Below are positions 26,577 through 34,589 of a stretch of 35,299 nt of DNA, one piece after another (within the stretch, counting starts at the first letter, position 1; each line of letters opens with the position of its first letter). The translations under genes were made by a program, and so were the position numbers. A model generated the notes under the pieces. The model had not been told where the DNA came from and searched no databases. It saw only the letters and a list, made by a program, of their open reading frames with translations. This DNA comes from an uncultured Bacteroidales bacterium. Its GTDB lineage: Bacteria; Bacteroidota; Bacteroidia; Bacteroidales; UBA932. The stretch spans positions 37,000 through 72,298 of the forward strand of contig CAJOJC010000004.1 in NCBI GenBank assembly GCA_905234775.1, read 5' to 3'.

Positions 26577-27936
26577 ACAAACGAATAGCTTCGATCGACG
26601 CGCTGCGCGGGATTGCCATCATCATGATGATCCTCTGCTCGTCGATCGGCTGGAACTCCGGCCTCCCGGCGTGGATGTTCCATTGCCAATGCCCTCCGCC
26701 TACCTATGCCTTTGACCCCATGGTCAAGGGCATAACCTGGGTGGACCTCGTGTTCCCGTGGTTCCTCTTCTCGATGGGCGCCGCAATCCCGTTCGCGCTG
26801 GGGTCCCGTCTCCGGAAGGGGATGAGTTTCGGGCAGATCTCGCTCGGACTCGTACGCCGCTGGCTCACTCTCGCGGCCTTCGGACTCGTCCTCGGCAACG
26901 CCGGCGCTGTTACCGACCACGCCGCTTGGGCCCCCAGCCTCCTGAGAATCGGCATCTGGTGCGGGCTTTTCCTCGCGCTCTGGAGGGTACCGGGCAGGCG
27001 CGGCTGGGTCGTGAACCTCGCCGGCGTGTTAGTGCTAGTCGCGATGCTGCTTGTCGAGCGTTTCGCCTTCGGCGTGGAACTGGGATTCCACCGGATCGAC
27101 ATTATCATCATGGTCCTGTCCATGGTGGCGCTGCTCGGCGGATTCGCCTGGCTTCTGACGCGCGAACGGCTCATCTGGCGCCTCGCAATCCTCGCGCTGG
27201 TCTTCGTAACTAAGGAGGTCAATTGGCAGACCCATGCCCTCGACTTCCTCGCGTTCCCTGACTGGATCGACTGGCTGCTGCGCTGGTCTTATGCCCAGTA
27301 CCTGTTCATCGTCGTGCTCGGCACAATTATCGGCGACATTATCATGCAGGTGTCGCAGGACGGCGGCCCTGAGGCGCTCTGCGCGTCGCCGCGCGACTGG
27401 CAGAGCACCGTCGCCGCCGGGCTGTGCTTCCTGATGACCCCCATCGCGCTTGCATCTGGATACTGTTCACTATCGTTTTCGCCCTCGGCGGACTCGCGAT
27501 GTGGCTCACCAGGCGCGACAAGTCGGCATGGGCGGCGATAATGAGAATAGGCCTCGCAGCGCTGCAGTTCGGAATCGTTTTCGATCCCATCGACGGAGGA
27601 ATCACCAAGGACCACTGCAATATGAGCTACATGCTCTCTACCGCCGGCCTCGCCTGCCTGATGGTCTCGTTCCTGCTGTGGTGTGAAAGTTCTGAAACCC
27701 TTCGCGGAAAGAGCCTAAGCCGTGTCTTGACGATGACCGGCCAGAACCCGATGATCGCCTATACGGTAGCATGGTTCGTAATTCTGCCTGTATTGAATGC
27801 CTGCGGCTTCGGCCACTTCATGAACGCTACAGTCGGCAATCCCCTGCTGGGTATCCTTCAGGGAGTAATCATCACCGGCCTGATGGTCTGCGCAACCTGC
27901 TTCTTCACCTCCCGCCGCATCTTCTGGCGCAGCTAA
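26573..27936 (+). pseudogene. DUF5009 / NagX / HGSNAT-like membrane acyltransferase, frameshifted near 27440-27460
   Basis: The first part (ATG at 26573, overlapping the MFS stop by 4 bp) gives SIDALRGIAIIMMIL, PAWMFHCQCPPPTYAFDP and GITWVDLVFPWFLFSMGAAIPFAL, the hallmark of DUF5009 proteins related to human heparan-alpha-glucosaminide N-acetyltransferase. After LMTPIALA the frame is lost. The other frame continues ILFTIVFALGGLAMWL and ends with GQNPMIAYTVAW and RIFWRS. The total span plus one base is an exact multiple of three (454 residues), so a single missing base, perhaps in the CCCCC run at 27438-27442, explains the break. Bacterial NagX proteins are linked to GlcNAc use, probably acetylating amino sugar across the membrane. 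The His in WMFHC is a candidate for the catalytic one. No other damage is seen, so a sequence error is possible. Confidence 0.82.
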
Positions 27937-27942
27937 AAAAGA

Positions 27943-27958
27943 GTTACTTTGCCCCCTT
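27943..27958 (+). repeat. Half copy of the GTTACTTTGC palindrome
   Basis: This segment repeats the left arm and loop start of the palindrome at 29092-29123, without the right arm. The preceding bases (TGGCGCAGCTAAAAAAGA) also resemble those before the full copy (TGGCGCACATAAAAAA). Confidence 0.6.
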
Positions 27959-27968
27959 TAGCGTTTTT

Positions 27969-28111
27969 CGCAGAAGTGCCGCACACCAACCCCCGTCAGA
28001 ACGTATTGTGAGGCACCCACATGTGTGGCGACGGCCAAAATAGCCCCCTGCCACACCTCCATGTGCCACAGACACCCTTCTAAAAGGGGTGACCGTGTGG
28101 CACTCTTGCGG
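27969..28111. repeat. Nested inverted repeats (GTGTGGC / GTGCCACA family)
   Basis: An outer imperfect inverted repeat (27969-27987 against about 28094-28111) encloses GTGTGGC (28023-28029) pairing with GCCACAC (28050-28056), and GTGCCACA (28063-28070) pairing with TGTGGCAC (28096-28103). The last pair has an inner ACCC/GGGT stem. No coding frame is supported. Confidence 0.65.
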
Positions 28112-28123
28112 AAATCGTCTGCC

Positions 28124-28212
28124 CTGTGACTTTTTGACGCAGGTCGAGCCCAAAAGCGCCTCGACCTGTGAGAAATAGCCACAGGTGGAGCCGCAAAACG
28201 CCTCCACCTGCG
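28124..28212. repeat. 89-bp double-hairpin repeat, copy A
   Basis: There are two perfect 9-bp stems with 11-nt loops: CAGGTCGAG/CTCGACCTG (28139-28167 region) and CAGGTGGAG/CTCCACCTG (28182-28210). They are joined by TGTGAGAAATAGCCA. Copy B (28488-28576) has the same length and differs at about seven positions. Confidence 0.85.
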
Positions 28213-28233
28213 ACTATTTCTATCATTTTATTT

Positions 28234-28250
28234 GTTTCGGTGACCGAAAC
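28234..28250. promoter_or_regulatory. Perfect 17-bp dyad, operator-like
   Basis: GTTTCGGT and ACCGAAAC form a perfect palindrome around one central base, a shape more typical of a protein-binding dyad than of an RNA hairpin. The partner is unknown and no promoter is evident beside it. Confidence 0.35.
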
Positions 28251-28487
28251 CGGTCAACAGATGGGCTCTGGCGTGAGTTTGTTCAAGGTGTTACGCCTTT
28301 GTGTTCAAGGTGTGATTTTATCCCGCACACCTTCCGCAAAAATCCACATGGTAAAGGGAAAAAAGCCTTTCCCTGTTGCATTTTTCCACAGGGTAAAGCA
28401 AATAATCGTCTACCTGTCTTTAACTGAAAAAGGTTGACTCACAAACAAGAGTTAACAATGTTCGTTTACCACACAAAAAGAAGAGAT

Positions 28488-28576
28488 CTGTGAGTTTTTG
28501 ACGCAGGTGGAGCCCCAAAGTGCCTCGACCTGTGAGAAATAGCCACAGGTGGAACCCCAAAACGCCTCCACCTGCG
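28488..28576. repeat. 89-bp double-hairpin repeat, copy B
   Basis: Same design as copy A. Each of its two 9-bp stems now carries one mismatch (CAGGTGGAG with CTCGACCTG; CAGGTGGAA with CTCCACCTG), so this copy looks older or partly exchanged. Copies A and B lie 364 bp apart in the same orientation. Confidence 0.85.
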
Positions 28577-29090
28577 GACAATTCAACGCCCTACCCCTGA
28601 TCGCGCTGCGCCGGGCTCGAGTTGGCGGCCCAGCTTGCGCGATGGGTGCTTTGATGAGGAGAGTCGTAGTAGTATTACCCGTAGTCGGGGCTCGGCATAA
28701 CCAGGCCTCGCCCCTCTTTAGCCCGGGCACTCGAGACCTCGCGCCCTCAGCCGCACCTCTTCCGCCGGACACTCCGGCGGTTCGTGCGGTAGGTCAGTCG
28801 AGTGTTAGCACTCCCATACGAACCCGCACTACCGACACTACCGCTCGAATATATATAATCCCCCGGCAGGCTCGTTTTCCGCGAAGAGTAGCACCCAGTC
28901 ATCGTACTCCCGCTTCACTCGCGGCTTCAGAAACAACGGGGGATGATTTTTTCGAAGGGCAGAGAGGTCCAAAGCGGCCTCGCCAGCCAACTTCGAACAA
29001 ATCATACCAAGCGGACACTCCCGCTCGCGACCCACTAATCGCGAGGAGCAACCGCACGCCACACGCGCGGTCTATCTGGCGCACATAAAA
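28577..29090. other. GC-rich stretch without a supportable gene
   Basis: I find no protein here that I recognise. Open frames exist on both strands but have Arg/Pro/Ser-rich, low-complexity translations and no sensible start context. Several short stems occur, for example CCGCCGG/CCGGCGG at about 28768-28786. The base composition differs from the AT-rich hairpin region just before it. It could be a decayed gene or a structured RNA. Confidence 0.5.
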
Positions 29091-29091
29091 A

Positions 29092-29175
29092 AGTTACTTT
29101 GCCCCCTTGGGAGCAAAGTAACTGGAAGAATCGCTTTAAAATTGGGTTACTTTGCCCTCGCTGGAGCAAAGTAAC
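29092..29175. repeat. Tandem GTTACTTTGC palindromes between convergent genes
   Basis: Two perfect inverted repeats stand side by side. AGTTACTTTGC (29092-29102) pairs with GCAAAGTAACT (29113-29123), and GTTACTTTGC (29146-29155) pairs with GCAAAGTAAC (29166-29175), each with a 10-nt loop. They lie just after the stop of the BACON lipoprotein gene and may act as its terminator, although no strong U-tract follows. Confidence 0.8.
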
Positions 29176-29181
29176 TCAAAT

Positions 29182-30887
29182 TTATTTGCTGAAGGAGGCC
29201 ATCACAAGCACCTTGAGGGCGCCGTCGACGATGAATGCGTAGACCTTGTCTCCATCTGCAAGCACGACAACGTCTGTTGCGTCGGGCTTATACTGATAGA
29301 TGTACTGGTCTGCATCAAGTCCCTCGACGGTAAGGGCGCTGTAGGAGAGTTTTGCAACATTCTCGAGGGTGGATCCGTTGCCCTTCATAAGCCAGATGTC
29401 GGAAGGAATAGCCCAGCAAGGGAAATAGGACATACCGACACCGATACTGTAGGCTTCTCCGCCCCAGTCGAAGGTTGCGAAGCTGTTGACGCCACTCTCC
29501 CAGGTGTAAGGAGTCGAGAGGACACTTGTCCAGGCCGATCCATTGTAGTACATATACTTGTACTGATCGTCATATCCGTTGTAGACAAAGCCGTCGCTCA
29601 CATTGGGCCCTAAAGGATTAAAGAACGCGCGGTGTGAATCCCAGAAATCGCAGGTAGCGAGATGGTCGGGAGTGATGATGGTAGGAGGAGTCCTCCAGCT
29701 GTTGTCATCGCCGGGGGTAGCCTGCTCCCATGCAGCCATTCCGTCGCCGATGTTCCAGTAGGCGCAGACGTTGGCGCCGCCGCCGGTTGCGGCAGGGCCG
29801 CCGGCAAACATGGTCACGACTGCCTGGCCGTAGACATCACCCTTAGCCTTGATGTTGTTGAAGCCGTAGCCGTAGTACGGGTTCGGATAATAGATGATGG
29901 TACTCTGCTGACGGTCTTCCTGGGAAGGAACGGAAATGACATTAAGACCCTGGGTATAGCCACCGTCGACTGCGAGAAGGAGGTCGCCGGCATCGTCGTT
30001 AGTGACACACTTAAGCTCGCTCTCGCCAAAATCAAGACCCATATCGCCGAGGACGTCTCCGGTAAGGGCGTTCATCATAAAGAGTTTGGGGCCGTTGCAG
30101 AGGAACAGAGCGTTTTTCCAGATTGCGAGCGAGTAGTTCGTAGCGCCGTCAACAACCTCAGCGGGGATAGGAACGATATACTCAATGTTGGCATGGCCGT
30201 CCTGAGTAACGTAAACGCGGACCGGCATGTCTTCTGTCTCGCCGGTCTCCTTGCCCTGATCATCGAGTATAGGCACCTGAATCGCAGGAATGAGGAACTT
30301 CACATAAGCCTCGCGACCCTCGATCTCGGTGTTGGCAGCCACGGTGAATTTACCTGTCTTTTCATCGAGGGTAAACGGAGCCCACTCTTCGAACTCGTCA
30401 TACTTGGTGACGGTGAACTCGGTATTGGTTTCAATGGTGAAGGTTACTTCGCCTCCGGAAACGGAAACACTCAGATGGTCTTCACTTACCCTGAAGTAGG
30501 GCTCGTATGCGCCGTTCTGGGTGATGGTAACGACTACGTCTTCAAGGCCATCGGGCTTGAGGGTCAGCTTGATAATGCGCGAAGCATTCTTCTCGGTAAA
30601 GGGCTTAACTGTTACCTTAACGAAATTGTCTACTTGATGTTAAGTGTCGCAACGTCTGTAGCGACATCGAGAGATGCTGCCCAATCAACAGTGGATGTAA
30701 ATCTGACGGTGATGTCGCCGCCGGCTTCGTCTATCGAAGTAGTCGCTTCGGAGGTCAGGACAAACTCGCCTTTCCCGGCGGGATTGTCGTTAGGACCTTC
30801 ATTGGAGCCGTTGGGATCAACCTCGGGCTTGTCGCAGGCCGTGAAGAGAAGGGCCAGCGAACACATGATGTAAAAGAGTTTTTTCAT
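29182..30887 (-). pseudogene. BACON/propeller surface lipoprotein, frameshifted near 30635
   Basis: The gene starts at 30887 with a lipoprotein signal (FTAC, Cys18), a short Pro/Asn/Gly-rich linker and a BACON-like domain (FVLTSEATTSIDEAGG, DWAASLDVATDV). It then reaches an in-frame TAG after LNIK. Restoring one base there (for example AAG-GTA-GAC) continues DNFVKVTVKPF, a second beta-sandwich domain and a C-terminal propeller with YSLAIWKNALFLCNGPKLF. The full span plus one base is divisible by three (568 residues). The C-terminal part resembles the DUF5018 protein at 17554-19221. It is probably a surface glycan-binding protein. It lies 14 bp after the phosphodiester glycosidase gene. Only one lesion is seen, so a sequencing error is as likely as a true pseudogene. 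Confidence 0.8.
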
Positions 30888-30901
30888 AATGGTATATAGG
30901 G

Positions 30902-31972
30902 TTATTTGACATATATGCAACTGCCGACTTTGCGCTGGGAGCCGTCGGAAGGCTTGAACAGTTCCTGTCCGCATACGAGCATCATTGACGAGCCGCCGCC
31001 GTCGAGGTTGATGGCCTCTACGCAACCGTAGTCAAGAAGAATATTCGCCAGTTCCTCGGTAGTGAAGCCCACGACGCCCTCGGTCTGTTCCCTGCCCTCG
31101 CAGGAGAAGAGGACGAGGTGATTGTCTGCCGTAACGCCGATCGCGGTGCGGGGGTTATTGGGACTGGTAGGATTGATTCCGCCGGAATCATACATTTCCT
31201 CGATATAGGTATTCTTAATCTCGCCGCCCTTGATGAGGACAGGTCCGCCGCCGATGCCGTTTACAGCCTCGAGTTTCACGCCGTTAGAGGGGAAGGTCGC
31301 ATTCGGGACCTGAAGCGGGGAGTTCGCATACGAGTTCTCGGCCGGCTGCTGGTATACCCAGTGGTCTGTGGAATTTTTGTAATAAGACCACGCTGCCTCA
31401 TAGGTTCCGTCTTCGTGCTGCAGGAAGACGGCTCTGGTAGGGTAATAGATCTTCACCCAATCCTTCGAGGCGTAGTTGATATTCGGCGAGAGAAGCTTGC
31501 CGCCGCTGACCGCCAGGCTGGCGGGATAGTTCTTTCCGTCGCTGGAATAGAAGTATCCGCCGTTGATTACTACCGCGGGATTACCCTCTGCGCTATAAAC
31601 CTGAGTAGGAGTCTTCAGCGGGTCCGTAGTACCCTGGAGACTGGGGTCACTCAGGCCCCAGACGTTGAAACTACCCTTCGATAGATCGACATCTGCGATA
31701 AAGGCTATCGCCTTACGGTCCTGGAGCTTATCAGGAGACTTCCAAATCTTGATATATGCAGGGAGGCCTTCGTAATCTGAACTTACATCTGTCCATTCAT
31801 TAGAAGTCTCAGGCGTCTCGGGATTAACCGGATCTACGGGTTTGGTAGTGTCTGTCTGAACCTCCGGATCTTCCCACGGCCAGTCCGGCACGCGCGACTG
31901 ATGTTTATTGTTGCAGGAGGCGAAAAGAATAAGGACTGCCTGGGCGGCAGCAAAAAGCGTGGTTAGTTTCAT
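30902..31972 (-). CDS. Phosphodiester glycosidase (NAGPA-like) lipoprotein
   Basis: This 356-residue protein has a lipoprotein signal (FASC, Cys20), a Pro/Thr/Glu-rich linker (about 28-58) and an NAGPA domain (PF09992 type) from about 65 to the end. Its motifs are VVINGGYF (135-141), GIGGGPVLI (239-247), NPRTAIG (273-279) and AINLDGGGSSMM (320-331), the last being the most conserved part of the family. Mammalian NAGPA removes alpha-GlcNAc from GlcNAc-1-phospho-6-mannose; bacterial relatives split sugar phosphodiesters, for instance in teichoic acids. The protein would work at the surface or in the periplasm. It is the first gene of a two-gene unit with the BACON lipoprotein, has its own promoter, and follows the terminator of the ribosomal operon. 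Confidence 0.9.
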   Translation of the reverse strand: MKLTTLFAAAQAVLILFASCNNKHQSRVPDWPWEDPEVQTDTTKPVDPVNPETPETSNEWTDVSSDYEGLPAYIKIWKSPDKLQDRKAIAFIADVDLSKGSFNVWGLSDPSLQGTTDPLKTPTQVYSAEGNPAVVINGGYFYSSDGKNYPASLAVSGGKLLSPNINYASKDWVKIYYPTRAVFLQHEDGTYEAAWSYYKNSTDHWVYQQPAENSYANSPLQVPNATFPSNGVKLEAVNGIGGGPVLIKGGEIKNTYIEEMYDSGGINPTSPNNPRTAIGVTADNHLVLFSCEGREQTEGVVGFTTEELANILLDYGCVEAINLDGGGSSMMLVCGQELFKPSDGSQRKVGSCIYVK

Positions 31973-31976
31973 GGTT

Positions 31977-31984
31977 CAAAGATA
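31977..31984 (-). promoter_or_regulatory. -7 box of the phosphodiester glycosidase operon
   Basis: The minus strand reads TATCTTTG, an exact TAnnTTTG match, only 4 bp before the ATG at 31972. Transcription would therefore start at or inside the start codon region, giving a nearly leaderless mRNA unless the true start is downstream. Confidence 0.4.
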
Positions 31985-31985
31985 G

Positions 31986-32036
31986 TAAAAAAAGTCAAGA
32001 CTAACCTGCGGAAAGTACCGCAGGTTAGCCTCGACT
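31986..32036 (-). terminator. Rho-independent terminator of the ribosomal/rpoA operon
   Basis: On the minus strand an 11-bp perfect stem (CTAACCTGCGG with CCGCAGGTTAG, 32001-32011 and 32018-32028), extended by a partly paired base, is followed by seven T residues (31986-31992). It lies 18 bp downstream of the rplQ stop. Confidence 0.92.
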
Positions 32037-32054
32037 TTTTCGGGGACCTCGGGC

Positions 32055-32549
32055 TTATTCGGCCTTAGGCTCCTCGGCTGCTGCCTCTGCAGGAGCTTCA
32101 ACAGGCTCCTCGACCTTGGCCTCAGCTTTCTTGGTGCTGCGGCGGGTGGTCTTCTTCGCGGCTGCCTTAGGGGCGGTTGCGAGAGCGGCCTCGTTGAAGT
32201 CTACGAGCTCGATAAGAGCCATTTCGGCTGCGTCTCCCTGACGGAAACCGAGATGCAGGACGCGGGTGTATCCGCCCGGGCGGTCTGCGATCTTCGGAGC
32301 GACGGTACGGAAGAGCTCTGCAACTGCGTTCTTGTCTTTCAGGTAGCTGAACACAACGCGGCGGGAGTGGGTGCTGTCGTCCTTCGATTTGGTGATGAGG
32401 GGCTCGACATAGGACTTGAGGGCTTTCGCCTTCGCGACCGTAGTGGTGATCCTCTTCTTCAGGATGAGCGAGGAAGCGAGGTTCGCAAGGAGAGCCTTGC
32501 GGTGGCCTGCCTGACGTCCGAGATGATTGATAGATCTATTGTGTCTCAT
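32055..32549 (-). CDS. rplQ: Large-subunit ribosomal protein bL17
   Basis: [28 protein letters not shown] is the conserved start of bL17 (given here only as a landmark: [12 protein letters not shown]). The core occupies about 120 residues. A C-terminal tail of some 40 residues is rich in Ala, Lys and Glu ([16 protein letters not shown]), as is common in Bacteroidota. The protein binds 23S rRNA near the exit tunnel. The gene overlaps the end of rpoA by 14 bp and is the last gene before a strong terminator. Confidence 0.97.
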   Translation of the reverse strand: MRHNRSINHLGRQAGHRKALLANLASSLILKKRITTTVAKAKALKSYVEPLITKSKDDSTHSRRVVFSYLKDKNAVAELFRTVAPKIADRPGGYTRVLHLGFRQGDAAEMALIELVDFNEAALATAPKAAAKKTTRRSTKKAEAKVEEPVEAPAEAAAEEPKAE

Positions 32550-33546
32550 CGTTATACGTTCTTTTTCTTGGGTTCAATATTGTCATTCCGAATGAGAGGT
32601 GGTTCTGTTCGACCAGAACGTCGATCTCATTGAGCGACTTGCGTCCGAAGTTGCGGAATCTCATAAGTTCGCTCCTCGAGTAAGAAACGAGGTCTGCGAA
32701 GGTGTCGATATCAGCAGCCTTGAGGCAGTTGAATGCTCTTACGGAAAGGCCCACGTCTGAGAGCTTGGTCATGAGGAGATGCCTGATGTGGAGGCTCTCT
32801 TCGTCGAGCTCCTTGCTGTCTGACTCGACGAGGGTATCGAGAGATACCTTCTTCTCGTCTGTGAACAGCTTGAAGTGGTAGATAAGGATGTTTGCTGCGT
32901 CCTGAAGAGCGGCATCAGGGGAGATGCTGCCGTCGGTAACAACCTCGAGGTTGAGTTTCTCGTAGTCTGTCTTCTGCTCCACACGCCAGTTCTCAACTGT
33001 CCAGTTGACTTTGCGGATAGGAGTGTAGATAGCGTCTACGGGGATGGTACCGATGGGAGCGTTGTCGTCTCTGAGTTCGTCTGCGGGAACGAAACCGCGA
33101 CCCTTGGTAATAACGATCGAGATTTCGAGCTTTACAGAAGGCTCGAGAGAGCAGATGTGCTGTTCAGGATTCAACACCACGAAAGAAGACAATCCCTTGG
33201 AGATGTCCTCTGCGGTAAACTCGGGTTTTCCGCTGATGACGATGTTCGCTGTTTCAGTGTCGACACTCTCGACCATTCTCTTGAAGCGGACCTGCTTGAG
33301 GTTGAGGATGATGTCCTGCATGCCCTCGATCACGCCGGGGATGGTCTGGAACTCCTGCGAAACGCCGGAGAGCTTGATCTGACTGATAGCGAAACCCTCC
33401 AAAGAAGCGAGAAGGATGCGGCGAAGTGCGTTGCCGATGGTCTGTCCGTAGCCCGGCTCAAGAGGGCGGAACTCGAAACGACCGACGGTGTCAGTGCCTT
33501 CGAGCATTATCACCTTGTCAGGTTTTTGAAATGCTAAGATTGCCAT
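32536..33546 (-). CDS. rpoA: DNA-directed RNA polymerase subunit alpha
   Basis: The 336-residue protein has the N-terminal assembly domain ([21 protein letters not shown], then [10 protein letters not shown], the dimer and beta/beta-prime contact regions). A linker follows, then the C-terminal helix-hairpin-helix domain (about 255-320; [35 protein letters not shown]), which contacts promoter DNA and activators. The length is normal. It follows rpsD by 20 bp and its last codons overlap the start of rplQ. Confidence 0.98.
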   Translation of the reverse strand: MAILAFQKPDKVIMLEGTDTVGRFEFRPLEPGYGQTIGNALRRILLASLEGFAISQIKLSGVSQEFQTIPGVIEGMQDIILNLKQVRFKRMVESVDTETANIVISGKPEFTAEDISKGLSSFVVLNPEQHICSLEPSVKLEISIVITKGRGFVPADELRDDNAPIGTIPVDAIYTPIRKVNWTVENWRVEQKTDYEKLNLEVVTDGSISPDAALQDAANILIYHFKLFTDEKKVSLDTLVESDSKELDEESLHIRHLLMTKLSDVGLSVRAFNCLKAADIDTFADLVSYSRSELMRFRNFGRKSLNEIDVLVEQNHLSFGMTILNPRKRTYNDETQ

Positions 33547-33566
33547 AATTCTGTTGGTGTTAAATG

Positions 33567-34169
33567 TTACTTGGAGTACAGGTCGACGATAAGCTGCTCG
33601 TTGATGGTCTCGGGGATCTCTGCGCGGACGGGCATGTTGAGGAACTTGCCGGTGAGGGTCTTTGCATCGAACTCAAGCCAGGAGTACTTGGTTGTAGAAG
33701 CAACCGACTTCTGGATGACCTCGAGGCTCTTGCTCCTTTCGCGGACTGCGACTACGTCGCCGGGCTTAACCTGTGCGGACGGGATGTTGCAGTGGTTTCC
33801 GTTAAGGGTGATGTGATTGTGGCTTACGAGCTGACGTGCGGCGGCCCTGGTGGGGGCGATACCAAGACGGTACACTACGTTGTCCAGACGGCTCTCGAGG
33901 AGGAGGATGAGGTTCTCACCCTTCTGGCCCTGGAGACGGGAAGCCTTGATGTAGGTGTTGTGGAACTGACGCTCGAGCACACCGTACATATATTTGACTT
34001 TCTGCTTCTCCTTAAGCTGGGTACCGTACTCTTTGGATTTCTTGCGCTTTGCAGCGAGACCGTGCTGTCCCGGAGGGAAATTTCTCTTCTCGAAATATTT
34101 GTCTCCGCCGAAGATAGGCTCGCCGAACTTACGTGCGATTTTGGTGCTGGGACCGGTATATCTTGCCAT
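33567..34169 (-). CDS. rpsD: Small-subunit ribosomal protein uS4
   Basis: This 200-residue protein begins [19 protein letters not shown], the Bacteroidota form without the N-terminal zinc cysteines. It contains the S4 RNA-binding domain (about 92-155; [29 protein letters not shown]). It nucleates 30S assembly by binding 16S rRNA. It lies between rpsK and rpoA with 20-bp gaps. Confidence 0.98.
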   Translation of the reverse strand: MARYTGPSTKIARKFGEPIFGGDKYFEKRNFPPGQHGLAAKRKKSKEYGTQLKEKQKVKYMYGVLERQFHNTYIKASRLQGQKGENLILLLESRLDNVVYRLGIAPTRAAARQLVSHNHITLNGNHCNIPSAQVKPGDVVAVRERSKSLEVIQKSVASTTKYSWLEFDAKTLTGKFLNMPVRAEIPETINEQLIVDLYSK

Positions 34170-34189
34170 AATTCTTAACTTTTAGAAAA

Positions 34190-34576
34190 TTAAACTTTAC
34201 GACGTCCTTTGGGGCGGCATCCGTTGTGAGGCATAGGGGTCACGTCGATGATTTCGGTGACGGTGATGCCTGCGTTGTTGATGGTACGGATGGCAGACTC
34301 ACGGCCTGCGCCCGGGCCCTTTACATATACCTTGACCTTGCGAAGGCCTGCGTCGAATGCAGTCTTGGCTGCATCCTCAGCTGCCATCTGAGCGGCGTAA
34401 GGAGTGTTCTTCTTGCTTCCGCGGAAGCCGCACTTACCTGCCGAACCCCAGCTGATCACCTGACCCTGGGCGTTGGTAAGCGTGACGATTACGTTGTTGA
34501 AGGTTGATGAAACATGGGCCTCGCCATAAGCGTCAACCTTGACAACCCTCTTGGATGTTGTTGTTTTCTTTGCCAT
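34190..34576 (-). CDS. rpsK: Small-subunit ribosomal protein uS11
   Basis: This 128-residue protein has the conserved uS11 segments [35 protein letters not shown] and, at the C-terminus, [18 protein letters not shown]. It sits on the 30S platform. It follows rpsM by 13 bp and precedes rpsD. Confidence 0.98.
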   Translation of the reverse strand: MAKKTTTSKRVVKVDAYGEAHVSSTFNNVIVTLTNAQGQVISWGSAGKCGFRGSKKNTPYAAQMAAEDAAKTAFDAGLRKVKVYVKGPGAGRESAIRTINNAGITVTEIIDVTPMPHNGCRPKGRRKV

Positions 34577-34589
34577 AGTTCATCAATTT

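Noticed and set aside
27424..27470. Programmed -1 frameshifting in the DUF5009 gene
   Set aside because: No XXXYYYZ slippery heptamer and no downstream pseudoknot are evident. A missing base near the C run is simpler.
28124..28576. CRISPR-like array
   Set aside because: There are only two 89-bp units 364 bp apart, no regular spacers and no cas genes.
28549..29088. A 179-codon open frame (plus) and shorter minus frames at 28838-29084
   Set aside because: The Arg/Pro/Ser-rich translation has no recognisable domain, and the frame starts inside the 89-bp repeat. I treat the region as non-coding.
32536..32549. 14-bp rpoA-rplQ overlap as an anomaly
   Set aside because: Both proteins have normal ends and starts; overlaps of this size are seen elsewhere in the window and need no special explanation.
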